The notes: generated from the letters alone by a model not told the origin. A stretch of DNA of 38,000 nucleotides from Euryarchaeota archaeon TMED192 (GCA_002170775.2 NHIP02000009.1:89473-127472); one strand, 5' to 3'. Positions 17,902 to 26,315 are shown, numbered from the stretch's first letter. Program-made: numbers and translations.

Positions 17902-17929
17902 TTGGGACGTGACATAGGGGGCGCCAATC

Positions 17930-19903
17930 TTGACCATCTTTAGCGTATACATCGAAGAAGGTTGCATAACTTGTGATGCTTGTGAGGAAGCAGCACCTGA
18001 AGTATTCGAGGTCACCGACGATACCTGTTTCATCAAATCCGATGTTAGACTGGATGGAGGTTTCGATAGGAACGATTCCAAATCAGCCTTGAAAAAAGAG
18101 GCGATTCAAACTCTTTCCGATGATATTTTCGATGCGGCAGACGGTTGTCCAGTCGACGTCATCATAGTGGTGGAAGCCCAAGTTGATGAAGAGGAAAAAG
18201 AGGCAGAGGCCCCAGTCATAGAAGTAGAAGCTTCGGTAGACGTCGGGGTCGCTGAGGAACCTCTTGCGGTAGAAGGGTTAGACGCATTCCTCTCAACGGG
18301 AGATAGAACGCTGAATGTCTTCTTCGGCTCGCAGTCAGGTAACTCGGAAGAGTTTGCAGCCAAGTTGGCAAAGAATGCTAGTCAATATGGCATGGAAGGA
18401 GTAGTCCACGATATGGACGGCTTCGACATCAATTCAATGGCTTCTATGAAACGCGTCGCCATAGTTTGTTCCACGTGGGGCGAGGGTGAGATGCCCGACA
18501 ATGCCGAGGCTCTTTGGCAGGCAGCATCTTCAGACAGCGCACCGAAGATGGATGGAATGTCCTTCTCAGTCCTAGCACTGGGCGATACTTCCTACGAACT
18601 GTTCTGCCAGTCCGGTAAAGACTGGGACAAAAGATTGGAAGAGTTGGGTGCGAGTAGAGTAGTGAACCGAGTCGACTGTGATGTCGATTACGAGGCTCCA
18701 GCGGCTCTTTGGGCAGAAGAAGCACTCACAATGCTATCGGCAACTGACGATTCAGGAAATCTTCACGAAGAACTCATCGATGCAATTCGCGATTTAGTGA
18801 GCGGCGGGGTTTCGGGTGCGGAAGGAGAGGACGGATTCTCAATCCCGGACCTCTTAACTGGAGAATTAGAGGCCCAACTCAGTGTCTTCAGGTACGATCC
18901 CCATGAGAGAACAAGCGGAACTGACACGTGGATTTGCTCTCTGAACGGACACACAACCCTTCTAGACGCACTTCGATCAATCCAAAGAACCCATGACGGA
19001 AGTCTATGCTTCACTGACGGCTCCCCACATGATCCTTGTACGGCAATACTGGTCAATGGCCGCGTGACATTGCCGGGATCTACAAGGATAGATCGCCTTT
19101 CCAATGGGAGGCCCGGTCCGGTAATGTTGACCATAGAGCCACTTCCTGGATATGATGTACTGAGAGACTTGTGCGTTGATTTCGACGGATTACTAAAGAA
19201 GCGAGAAACCGCTTCGATCTGGCACGTTTCGAAAACTAGGGCGGCAGTAAAGTCGGAACAAGGGATAGCCATCGGCCCAATGGAGCCCTCTAAAGCAGCT
19301 GAATTGCATTCTATGGCCAATCACGCTGGCCCCCAAGTCATACACTCATGTTCCGACGCTGTGGCTTACGCCGACTCGTATCTCGGCCCCTCGGTGTGCC
19401 TAGATTTGTGGATTAGAAGATGTGATCCACGTACCTCGGATAGGAGGATAAGTGCGATTGATGCCATTCTTGGGGGTGCGGATACGATTTTGGCTGAGAC
19501 GGACATGGCACCATTCGGAAGGCAACCTCTCGCTGGGCGCGGTATTCAAGCAGCCCTATCAAGCGCTAGGACACGAGCTTTGGAGGTCAATGGCTTCAAT
19601 GGACGCCACGGAAAACACGTTTGGTGGTATGCATGGACTTTGAAGAGCAGCGGCAAAGTAAACGACACGGTACTTTACCGCCAAGTACTCGGCCCACTAG
19701 GACTTCTCTCTAACCTCTCATCCGGCGTCACTGCGAGAATGGTCACTGGATTCACAAGAACCGGTGGAAAGATGGTAAACGATATCCTGGCACTGGTTGC
19801 ACCTCCTGCAGGATTAGGAAAGATGCCGAGGCAATTCAATAAGAGAGTCGATAAGCACCACGAGGTAGTATCAATTTTCAATAGTCTTGATCGAAGATTC
19901 TGA
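17930..19903 (+). CDS. Ferredoxin-flavodoxin-degenerate SdhB-like fusion protein
   Basis: 657 residues from a TTG start. Residues 1-80 are a single-cluster ferredoxin with Cys12, 15, 18 and 73 (CITCDAC and GCPVD). After an acidic linker (82-125) comes a diflavin-reductase-type flavodoxin (127-270), with FMN loop GSQSGNSE, STWGEGEMPDNA and ALGDTSYELFC. Residues 315-425 follow the SdhB/FrdB N-domain: VFRYDPHERTSG, TLLDALRSIQ, VNGRVTLPG, TIEPLPGYDVLRDLCVDFD. At least three of the four [2Fe-2S] cysteines are absent (GSPHDPCTA). Residues 450-555 follow the helical SdhB C-domain (SYLGPS, DPRTSDRR) without its cluster cysteines. It is probably a cytosolic electron-transfer or scaffold protein working with the adjacent HdrB-like subunit. 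Partner and reaction are unknown. Confidence 0.8.
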   Translation: MTIFSVYIEEGCITCDACEEAAPEVFEVTDDTCFIKSDVRLDGGFDRNDSKSALKKEAIQTLSDDIFDAADGCPVDVIIVVEAQVDEEEKEAEAPVIEVEASVDVGVAEEPLAVEGLDAFLSTGDRTLNVFFGSQSGNSEEFAAKLAKNASQYGMEGVVHDMDGFDINSMASMKRVAIVCSTWGEGEMPDNAEALWQAASSDSAPKMDGMSFSVLALGDTSYELFCQSGKDWDKRLEELGASRVVNRVDCDVDYEAPAALWAEEALTMLSATDDSGNLHEELIDAIRDLVSGGVSGAEGEDGFSIPDLLTGELEAQLSVFRYDPHERTSGTDTWICSLNGHTTLLDALRSIQRTHDGSLCFTDGSPHDPCTAILVNGRVTLPGSTRIDRLSNGRPGPVMLTIEPLPGYDVLRDLCVDFDGLLKKRETASIWHVSKTRAAVKSEQGIAIGPMEPSKAAELHSMANHAGPQVIHSCSDAVAYADSYLGPSVCLDLWIRRCDPRTSDRRISAIDAILGGADTILAETDMAPFGRQPLAGRGIQAALSSARTRALEVNGFNGRHGKHVWWYAWTLKSSGKVNDTVLYRQVLGPLGLLSNLSSGVTARMVTGFTRTGGKMVNDILALVAPPAGLGKMPRQFNKRVDKHHEVVSIFNSLDRRF

Positions 19904-19914
19904 GGTCACTGTAT

Positions 19915-20775
19915 ATGCCAATTCGATTTGCATACCACCCGGGAAATGTGGCCCACAGCAGTGCCCCGGAAGTTGATGAGACCATGCGTGCAGCTTGTCG
20001 ATCTCTCGGTATCGGACTCGTTGATTTACCTGGTGCAACCAGCTGCGGGGCAGGGATACTAGGACAGGCAAATCGGCCTCTCCAGGCAACCCTGAATGCC
20101 AGAACAATGTCAATGGCAGAAGACCTCGGCCTGGATATAATCACCCCCTGTGCCACTACTGCTGCAACGCTCTACGAAGATCTGAATATGATGAAATCCG
20201 ATCTGAACATGATGGGCATTGTTAATGCGACCCTAGAGAAGTCAACCGGGAGAACGTTAGAGGGTACTGTTCGAATACGACATCTACTCCAAGTTCTCGT
20301 TGAAGATATTGGATTGGAGACATTCTCAAATAAAGTCAAGAATCCAATCCGCTCCAAATTGGCTCCGTACTATGGGCCAAATCTCCAGCAAGAAGGGCTG
20401 ATAGGCGGAGATGATGTTTTTGATCCATGGTATCTAGAATCAATCATAGAATCTTCTGGAGGCACTGCTGTAAGATATCCCTCTCGAACCTCCTCAGCAG
20501 GTACCCCTGGATTGTTCTCAGAAGAACAGACAGTATTACGCCAATCAGCTACAATACTTTCAGAGGCCAAAGCCGGCGGAGCTAAGATGCTTATCAGCGC
20601 CTGCACCTTGTCCCATGGAGTTCTTGATATCTACCAGGGCAAGGCCTCTAGATCAACGGGATTGAACACGAATTTGCCTGTGGTGCATCTTTCCGAATAC
20701 ATTGCATTTGTCACCGGAAATTTCCCAAAAAGACTTGCGATGCTGAAAACCAGACTCGCTGTAATTGGTGATTGA
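19915..20775 (+). CDS. HdrB/SdhE-like CCG-domain protein with most cluster cysteines lost
   Basis: 286 residues, with start ATG after a GAGGT site 12 nt downstream of the fusion gene, so the two form one operon. The fold follows the heterodisulfide reductase B / succinate dehydrogenase E family: a YxPG-like start with GIGLVDLP (33-40), then SCGAG where CCG is usual, then PCATTAATL where PCxxCxxRL is usual. The second half reads YYGPNLQ for YYGCxL, YPSRTSSAGTPG for K-x-x-CCG, and ISACTLSHGVLD for xACPxCxxNLD. Only Cys44, Cys79 and Cys230 remain at motif positions. Non-cubane clusters of the family type are therefore unlikely. In the family this subunit passes electrons from the SdhB/HdrC partner to a disulfide or quinone; here it may keep only the protein contact. 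Confidence 0.8.
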   Translation: MPIRFAYHPGNVAHSSAPEVDETMRAACRSLGIGLVDLPGATSCGAGILGQANRPLQATLNARTMSMAEDLGLDIITPCATTAATLYEDLNMMKSDLNMMGIVNATLEKSTGRTLEGTVRIRHLLQVLVEDIGLETFSNKVKNPIRSKLAPYYGPNLQQEGLIGGDDVFDPWYLESIIESSGGTAVRYPSRTSSAGTPGLFSEEQTVLRQSATILSEAKAGGAKMLISACTLSHGVLDIYQGKASRSTGLNTNLPVVHLSEYIAFVTGNFPKRLAMLKTRLAVIGD

Positions 20776-20794
20776 ATCTTTATTAAAATCATCA
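20776..20794. terminator. AT-rich convergent intergenic spacer
   Basis: The spacer between the convergent HdrB-like and helicase genes is 19 bases, including ctttattaaaatc. A T-rich run on both strands fits archaeal U-tract termination, but this is weak evidence. Confidence 0.3.
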
Positions 20795-22537
20795 TTAATT
20801 GAAGTCTTCTAGACCGAATTGACCCCTAGGTCGAAATGATGAGGAATCCGATAAAGATGAAACCTCTTCTTCTATGTCATCTATGACTGTGGCAGGCTTC
20901 CTCTCTTCCGATAGAATCGCAGCATATCTGCTTCTTTCTCTCGCGATGAAGAACTCAGCTTTCACATATTCAACACCCAGGTCCACCGTGAAAGAATCGA
21001 GTAGACTGTAATCTATGGGGCCACTAGTAAGTTCCCTTCTGACTGAGTGAATAGACCTCTTCATGGCCAACTCCCGGCGCAGTGAGGCCGAAACCGCACC
21101 CTCATCTCTAGTTCCCTCTGCTATGAGGACGACAACATCGCCTTGTCTTCTTCTTCCAGTTCGCCCTCTTCTCTGAATAGTCCTAGTTTCACTTCCGACC
21201 GGTTCGTAGAAAATCACAAGATCTGCAGATGGTATGTCTAGCCCCTCCTCTCCCACGGAAGTAGCAACTAGTATGTTGTAACGCCCCTCTCTGAATGAAT
21301 TGATAGTCTCAATTTGCTCTCCTGAACTAAGACCACTTTCCCCTCTGTTTGCCTGCCCGACGAATCTCACGGGATTTGCTCCGCTAATGTCTGAAAGGGC
21401 CTGGTGTATTGCTGAGACTGTATCTCGGTATGTAGCGAATATGATTATTTTTCCACTCTTGTTTCTACGTAGGCGTTCAGCCACAAGCCTTCTCAGAGAG
21501 CCTATCTTTGAATGCACTTCCTGCATGTCGCCTAGCTTTTCGATCAATGACCTTATTCTTCGATCTTTGAGCAGGTCTCTGCTGGATTTCTTTTTTGAAT
21601 CCGAGTCTACAGATTTTCTTCTTAGGAACTCTCGTGCAGCGGCAACTCCCTGGGATAGGAGATGATTAATCAGATGATTCAAGGTCATAGCCAGAGCGAT
21701 TCGAGAAACAGAAGCGTATCCAGTCCCATCGCCTCTTCTTATCGCAGATTGTGCACGTTCCATCGCACTTGAAAGACCTGCATAGCCAATTGCCCCATCA
21801 TGCACATATCTCCCCAGTCGCCGCTCCACGTCCACTATGCTTTGTTGCCACCCACGTATCGGGGCGGCCAACTCAAGCAATTCATCAGGGATGCCAACGC
21901 GGATTTCAACAATGTCCAAGTCAGAGAGATATTCCTTCATAATCGGATCATCAGACGATCTCAGATGTATTCTTTCTATCGAAAGCCTGTCGCATATTGA
22001 GCGAACATGATCTCTAGAAAATCCTGGGCTCGCTGTCATTGCGAGAATCTTTTTCCCGCCATTCTCCACGTGGAGATCTGCAGATAGCGCCATCGCATGA
22101 TTGCCGACAGCATGGTGAGCCTCATCGATAATCAGGAGGCCAATGTCCGAGGGCACAATCAATCCAGCCAGAACATCATTTCTGTAAATCTGAGGCGTAG
22201 TCACTACTATTTTGGAGACCTTCCACACACGTTCTCTTTTTGCAGGGGGCGTGGAACCCGTTAGAGAAACTGATTCAAAATCAGAAACCAACCATTCTGA
22301 AATAGTCCTTTGATGTTGATCGACCAATCCTACTGTGGGCGCTATAATCACTATCGCACCTTTTTCTCTGCGAAGAGTTTCAGCCATCGCCATGACCGCT
22401 ACTGCTGTTTTCCCTCCTGCAGTCGGATATACCAAAAGAGTCGATGACTGCAAGGATTCCGCAACTCCTTCAAGCTGATATGCGCGGGCCTCAAGAAACC
22501 CTTCTCTTAAATTCGGATGGGCCACTCTGGGACACAT
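20795..22537 (-). CDS. Hef/FANCM-type SF2 DNA helicase without nuclease domain
   Basis: 580 residues, acting at stalled forks or branched DNA by family. Helicase core 1 has Walker A PTAGGKT (38-44), motif II DEAHHAVG and motif III MTAS. A basic helical thumb-like insert (about 210-350) follows. Core 2 has the region of motif IV (IIIFATYRDTVSAI), LVATSVGEEGLDIPSADLVI (motif V) and QRRGRTGRR (motif VI), followed by GTRDEG, all close to the Hef/FANCM/Mph1 pattern. The XPF nuclease and HhH domains of full-length Hef are absent. The last residues, QFGLEDFN, resemble a PCNA-interacting peptide (Q-x-x-L-x-x-F). It is divergent from the ribosomal protein operon. The nuclease could be a separate gene elsewhere. 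Confidence 0.88.
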   Translation of the reverse strand: MCPRVAHPNLREGFLEARAYQLEGVAESLQSSTLLVYPTAGGKTAVAVMAMAETLRREKGAIVIIAPTVGLVDQHQRTISEWLVSDFESVSLTGSTPPAKRERVWKVSKIVVTTPQIYRNDVLAGLIVPSDIGLLIIDEAHHAVGNHAMALSADLHVENGGKKILAMTASPGFSRDHVRSICDRLSIERIHLRSSDDPIMKEYLSDLDIVEIRVGIPDELLELAAPIRGWQQSIVDVERRLGRYVHDGAIGYAGLSSAMERAQSAIRRGDGTGYASVSRIALAMTLNHLINHLLSQGVAAAREFLRRKSVDSDSKKKSSRDLLKDRRIRSLIEKLGDMQEVHSKIGSLRRLVAERLRRNKSGKIIIFATYRDTVSAIHQALSDISGANPVRFVGQANRGESGLSSGEQIETINSFREGRYNILVATSVGEEGLDIPSADLVIFYEPVGSETRTIQRRGRTGRRRQGDVVVLIAEGTRDEGAVSASLRRELAMKRSIHSVRRELTSGPIDYSLLDSFTVDLGVEYVKAEFFIARERSRYAAILSEERKPATVIDDIEEEVSSLSDSSSFRPRGQFGLEDFN

Positions 22538-22618
22538 ATTCGTAAGTCCTCTGAAACCACGGTTCTAAAGCATTCCAATCGATTGATGTCTAGCCTAATT
22601 GATATTGGTGCCGTCCGA

Positions 22619-22632
22619 TTCTTTCATAAATG
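22619..22632 (+). promoter_or_regulatory. Putative promoter of the ribosomal protein superoperon
   Basis: A TATA-like element (ttctttcataaatg) is the only AT-rich box directly before the GC-rich leader. A start about 25 nt downstream would give a leader of roughly 165 nt before uL3. Confidence 0.4.
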
Positions 22633-22819
22633 GAAGGCAGGTCGCAAGCCCGCTCGTAACGAGGAGTACCAGACACCACAGGGCTCTGTGAACGCATCCC
22701 AAGGCCGTCGCCCCCGCTCGGGGTCGTATGCCGGTGTCACGGTCCTCTCCGTTCGCTACGGGCCCGGTGTAGGCCGTTTAGGCGGTTCTGCGGCGGTTAT
22801 GAAAAAAGGAGACCTGAAT
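22633..22819 (+). promoter_or_regulatory. GC-rich structured-looking leader of the uL3 operon
   Basis: Clearly richer in G+C than its surroundings, with several possible hairpins: CCCC-GCTC-GGGG near 22712-22723, ACGG...CCGT near 22739-22753, and CTAC...GTAG near 22757-22773. It ends in an AAGGAGACC Shine-Dalgarno site 6-14 nt before the uL3 ATG. The uL3 frame is open through this stretch, but its translation has low-complexity Arg/Gly/Ser composition and no resemblance to uL3. It may be an autoregulatory mRNA leader or an embedded small RNA. It matches no RNA family I recognise. Confidence 0.4.
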
Positions 22820-23896
22820 ATGGCCGACAAGCACCGACCACGACGTGGCAGCATGGGCTTTAGCCCGCGCAAACGAGCCAATCGTCCATATGGAACTATT
22901 ACGGCGTGGCCCGATGTTTCTACAGACAGCATTCGTGTCCAAGGTTTTGCTGGTTGGAAAGCCGGCATGACACACGTTCTCCTTCAGAATACGAATCCAA
23001 CATCAACCAGTGCAGGTCAAGAAGTAAGAAGTGCGGTCACTGTAGTCGAAACCCCTCCAATGAAGGTTCTCGGCGTGCGTGGATACGTGATGGACCCATA
23101 CGGCCTGCGAACTGCTGGAGAGGTTTGGTGCGAACCAGATGACCTTCCAAGCGGAATTACCCCAAGACTAGCCAATGCAACTCGTGGAGAGAGAGATGCT
23201 TCTGAGGGTCGAAAGCCAGCTAAGCGAGCTGGTAGAATACCTAAGAGAATGGCAGGATTCAATCAGGCAGCTTATGACGCACTCCTTGCGAGCGAACTCA
23301 TCGAAGTTCGAATAATCGCTGCAACACAGCCACAATTGGTCAGCGGCACTTCGAGCAAAACAGCTGAGATCATGGAACTCAATCTTACTGGAGGAACAAC
23401 CTCCGAAAAATTAGGATGGGCTCGCGAAAGATTGGGTTCCGACATAACGATCGATGACGTCTGGGAAGACGGTCAGGAGATAGATGTAATAGGAATCACG
23501 AAAGGCAAGGGATTCCAAGGATCAGTCAAGCGATGGGGTGTAAAGTTACTCAGCCACAAGAACAGCAAGAGGCGCCGTCAGGCAGGTAACCTTGGTGACT
23601 TCGGAACGGGCTACGTACGTTCTACAGTTCCCCAGGCGGGCCAAGTCGGCTATCACCAAAGAACTGAACTGAATAAGCGTCTCCTGAGGATATCTGACCC
23701 TGAGAGCAATGAGATAACCCCTGCAGGAGGCTTCCTAAATTACGGGGAGGTTCGAAACTCGTATGTGCTCGTTCAGGGGAGCTTACCCGGCCCAGCAAAG
23801 CGCCTACTTCGTCTCCGTGACCCCATCCGCCCAAGGAAAAATAATCATCCTGTGAGTTTGGCTTATGTGAGTACGGCATCCAAGCAGGGAGTGTGA
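22820..23896 (+). CDS. rpl3: Large ribosomal subunit protein uL3
   Basis: 358 residues, first gene of the superoperon; it binds 23S rRNA early in 50S assembly and reaches the peptidyl transferase centre. The start MADKHRPRRGSMGFSPRKRA is archaeal/eukaryotic-type uL3 and follows a good Shine-Dalgarno site; the 101-codon upstream extension of the frame is rejected. The signature ITKGKGFQGSVKRWGVKLL, then KNSKRRRQAGNLG, and GQVGYHQRTELNKRLLRI are typical. The length is usual for archaea. Confidence 0.97.
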   Translation: MADKHRPRRGSMGFSPRKRANRPYGTITAWPDVSTDSIRVQGFAGWKAGMTHVLLQNTNPTSTSAGQEVRSAVTVVETPPMKVLGVRGYVMDPYGLRTAGEVWCEPDDLPSGITPRLANATRGERDASEGRKPAKRAGRIPKRMAGFNQAAYDALLASELIEVRIIAATQPQLVSGTSSKTAEIMELNLTGGTTSEKLGWARERLGSDITIDDVWEDGQEIDVIGITKGKGFQGSVKRWGVKLLSHKNSKRRRQAGNLGDFGTGYVRSTVPQAGQVGYHQRTELNKRLLRISDPESNEITPAGGFLNYGEVRNSYVLVQGSLPGPAKRLLRLRDPIRPRKNNHPVSLAYVSTASKQGV

Positions 23897-23900
23897 TTGA

Positions 23901-24779
23901 ATGAAGGCAACCTCATACTCCCTAAATAATGAAATCTCACAAATAGAGGTTGATGCGGGCCTTCTTTCAGAGACATATGAGGTTTCAACAGAGAACGGGT
24001 CGAAAGTCGAACTACCTGAATCATTCTCATCTGATATCCGCGAAGATATGGTGAAGGATGCAGTCCACTCATCAAGAGCAAATAGGCGTCAGCCCTATGG
24101 GCACAGAACGCATGACGGCAAGAAGGCCCCACAAGCTGGAATGAAGCATTCCGTGGAATGGTGGGGCAAGGGCCGAGGCGTTTCCAGAATCATGAGAAAG
24201 ACGGGTCAGAGAACAGCGGCTCAAAACCCCCACACCAGAGGAGGGAGAAGAGCTCATGGCCCTCTCGTAGAGAAAGACTGGAGCATGAAATTCAATACCA
24301 AGCAGAAGAGAATCGCCAGAGACTCAGCTATCGCAGCAACCTGTAATGCTGAAATCGTCGCTTCAAGGGGCCATCGATTCGATGAATCCCTCAGATTCCC
24401 AATAATAATCGACAAGTACACCGAAGTCAAAGATGGCCAATCCGATGCCCATGATCCCGAGTCAATCCCCCTCTCGCACGCGACAAGAAAATTTGTCGCT
24501 ATGATGCAAGGTCTAGGCCTTGGTGACGATCTTGACAGGGCTAAGAACGGCCGCTCGATACGAGCTGGCAAGGGCAAGATGAGAGGCCGAAGAAGAAGGA
24601 CCCCAAAATCAGTCCTCTTGGTAGTATCCCAGACAGGAGCACTCTCCAAGGCGGCTCGAAACGTACCAGGGGTCGATGTCGTCGCCGCAAGAGATCTGTG
24701 CGCGGAAGACTTGGCACCGGGCGGAGACATTGGCCGTCTAACCGTTTGGACCAAGAAGGCAATAGAGGAGATGAGGTGA
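23901..24779 (+). CDS. rpl4: Large ribosomal subunit protein uL4
   Basis: 292 residues; uL4 lines the exit tunnel, its long loop contacting 23S rRNA. The archaeal-type core is evident in SSRANRRQPYGHRTHDGKK, GKGRGVSRIMRKTGQRTA, NPHTRGGRRAHGP and KIMR-like KGKMRGRRRRTPKSVLLVV. It begins four bases after the uL3 stop. It is slightly longer than many archaeal homologues (~250-265) because of acidic stretches near residues 175-190. Confidence 0.97.
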   Translation: MKATSYSLNNEISQIEVDAGLLSETYEVSTENGSKVELPESFSSDIREDMVKDAVHSSRANRRQPYGHRTHDGKKAPQAGMKHSVEWWGKGRGVSRIMRKTGQRTAAQNPHTRGGRRAHGPLVEKDWSMKFNTKQKRIARDSAIAATCNAEIVASRGHRFDESLRFPIIIDKYTEVKDGQSDAHDPESIPLSHATRKFVAMMQGLGLGDDLDRAKNGRSIRAGKGKMRGRRRRTPKSVLLVVSQTGALSKAARNVPGVDVVAARDLCAEDLAPGGDIGRLTVWTKKAIEEMR

Positions 24780-24784
24780 ATACG

Positions 24785-25075
24785 ATGGTCGACCCCTATG
24801 CAGTAATACAAATGCCTTGGATTACAGAGAAGACACTCGAAGCTAGGAGAATCGCCGACGGAGACGATCCACGCCAGCAGAATAACAACCGACTAGAGTT
24901 CATAGTAAGACGCGAGTCAACAAAGCCTCAGATCAAGGAAGCAGTAGAGACTCTTCTAGATGTAAAGGTCTCAAAAGTCAACACACGTATAACTAGAACA
25001 GGCAAGCATGCTAGCGTTCGTCTTGCAGATGGTTATGATGCAGAAGAAGCCGCATTGAAACTAGGAGCATTCTAA
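24785..25075 (+). CDS. rpl23: Large ribosomal subunit protein uL23
   Basis: 96 residues from the ATG at 24785, five bases after the uL4 stop; the frame is open 29 codons further upstream inside uL4, which is not used. It has the usual MPWITEKTLE start region and the IKEAVETLLDVKVSKVNT motif. uL23 sits at the tunnel exit and forms the docking site for SRP and other nascent-chain factors. A 13-residue insert (RIADGDDPRQQNN) after the first strand is slightly unusual. Confidence 0.95.
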   Translation: MVDPYAVIQMPWITEKTLEARRIADGDDPRQQNNNRLEFIVRRESTKPQIKEAVETLLDVKVSKVNTRITRTGKHASVRLADGYDAEEAALKLGAF

Positions 25076-25087
25076 GGAGGGATAATC

Positions 25088-25804
25088 ATGGGCAAGAGGA
25101 CACGTTCACAGCGCAGGGGATCAAGCCCCAAGAATAGGGTCTCAAGTCACCGATTCCCGGCCGCTAACTCCCTACCAAGGGTATCCGAGCAGATGGCAGA
25201 GGTCGTCGATCTCGTACACAGCCCTGCCCACACGGCCCCTCTCGCAAAAATCCGCTTCGAAGATGGAAGCGTCGGCCACATGGGTGCCCCGGACGGGATA
25301 AGCGTCGGGCAGAAACTCGCCTTTTCTTCTAAGGTCAGCCTCAGGCCAGGCAACGTTACAATGCTGAACAAGATTCCTGAGGGAACTCCGGTCTGTAATG
25401 TCGAAGCACGTCCAGGCGACGGAGGAAAATTCGCCAGATCTGGCGGAAACTCAGCTTTTGTCGACACCCGCATGGGGAATAAGGTCAGAGTACGATTGCC
25501 AAGTGGCCGTCTGAAAGATCTACCAGCTTCTTGCAGAGCCACAATAGGAGTACTTGCAGGCCACGGCAGGAAGGAGAAACCATTCATGAAGGCCGGTGCA
25601 GCCCACAAGCGCGCCAAGGCTCGAGGGAAACTATACCCCACTGTAAGCGGAGTTGCAATGAATCCAGTAGACCACCCCCATGGGGGCGGTAACCACCAGG
25701 CAGTCCACGGGCCAAACTCTGTCCCCAGAACTGCTCCACCAGGACAGAAAGTAGGCCACATCGCGCCGAGTAGAACCGGTCGTGGAAGGGTAAGGAAGGA
25801 GTGA
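25088..25804 (+). CDS. rpl2: Large ribosomal subunit protein uL2
   Basis: 238 residues, the archaeal length. uL2 is needed for subunit association and peptidyl transfer. Characteristic motifs are GKRTRSQRRG at the N-terminus, GDGGKFARSGGNSAFV in the middle, and NPVDHPHGGGNHQ near residue 195, which carries the highly conserved His. An AGGAGG site sits directly upstream, between the uL23 stop and the ATG. Confidence 0.97.
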   Translation: MGKRTRSQRRGSSPKNRVSSHRFPAANSLPRVSEQMAEVVDLVHSPAHTAPLAKIRFEDGSVGHMGAPDGISVGQKLAFSSKVSLRPGNVTMLNKIPEGTPVCNVEARPGDGGKFARSGGNSAFVDTRMGNKVRVRLPSGRLKDLPASCRATIGVLAGHGRKEKPFMKAGAAHKRAKARGKLYPTVSGVAMNPVDHPHGGGNHQAVHGPNSVPRTAPPGQKVGHIAPSRTGRGRVRKE

Positions 25805-25813
25805 GGTATTGGC

Positions 25814-26305
25814 ATGGCACGAACAAAGAAGGTATTCCGATCACCGAAACTTGCCCGTAGGCAGGCGAGGAAGCGAAGATCCACTGTCGCCGAGCGCCGC
25901 AAGAAAGAATTCCTGTGGCGAGGATACACGATGGATGAGCTGAAAGAGGTCCCTCTCTATCCTCCAGAAAGCGATCCAGATGCTCTTAGCATTGTAGCAT
26001 TGCTGCCTGCCAGAGCAAGGAGGTCCTATGCAAGAGGTCTGTCTGAGGAATGCGAGAAGCTATTGCAGAAATTTCACTCAACAAATGGGCTGATTAGGAC
26101 ACATTGTAGGAGCATGTACATCGTGCCCTCCATGGTAGGTAGAACCGTTGGAGTGCATAACGGCAGACAATTCGTCAAGGTAGAGATTCAACCAGAGATG
26201 ATCGGGCACGCAATGGGGGAATACGCCCCCACCCGAAAGTCCGTGAAGCACACAGGACCTGGTGTGGGAGCAACAAGGTCCTCCAAGCATGTAGCATTGA
26301 AGTGA
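25814..26305 (+). CDS. rps19: Small ribosomal subunit protein uS19
   Basis: 163 residues, a head protein of the 30S subunit. Its N-terminal ~35 residues are strongly basic (KLARRQARKRRST). The conserved core contains IRTHCRSMYIVPSMVGRTVG, VHNGRQFVKVEI and GHAMGEYAPTRKSVKH. It is somewhat longer than the usual archaeal uS19 (~130-150) owing to the basic N-terminus and a loop (PPESDPDALS). Confidence 0.96.
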   Translation: MARTKKVFRSPKLARRQARKRRSTVAERRKKEFLWRGYTMDELKEVPLYPPESDPDALSIVALLPARARRSYARGLSEECEKLLQKFHSTNGLIRTHCRSMYIVPSMVGRTVGVHNGRQFVKVEIQPEMIGHAMGEYAPTRKSVKHTGPGVGATRSSKHVALK

Positions 26306-26315
26306 GGTGAAAATA

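Noticed and set aside
22517-22819. 101-residue N-terminal extension of uL3
   Set aside because: Overlaps the helicase start, has no homology to uL3, and a strong Shine-Dalgarno site precedes the internal ATG at 22820.
22633-22819. SRP RNA or RNase P RNA in the uL3 leader
   Set aside because: Neither the SRP helix 8 loop motifs nor the RNase P P4 core motifs could be found; length is too short for either.
25147-25929. 260-codon minus-strand frame opposite uL2
   Set aside because: Antisense to a highly conserved ribosomal protein.
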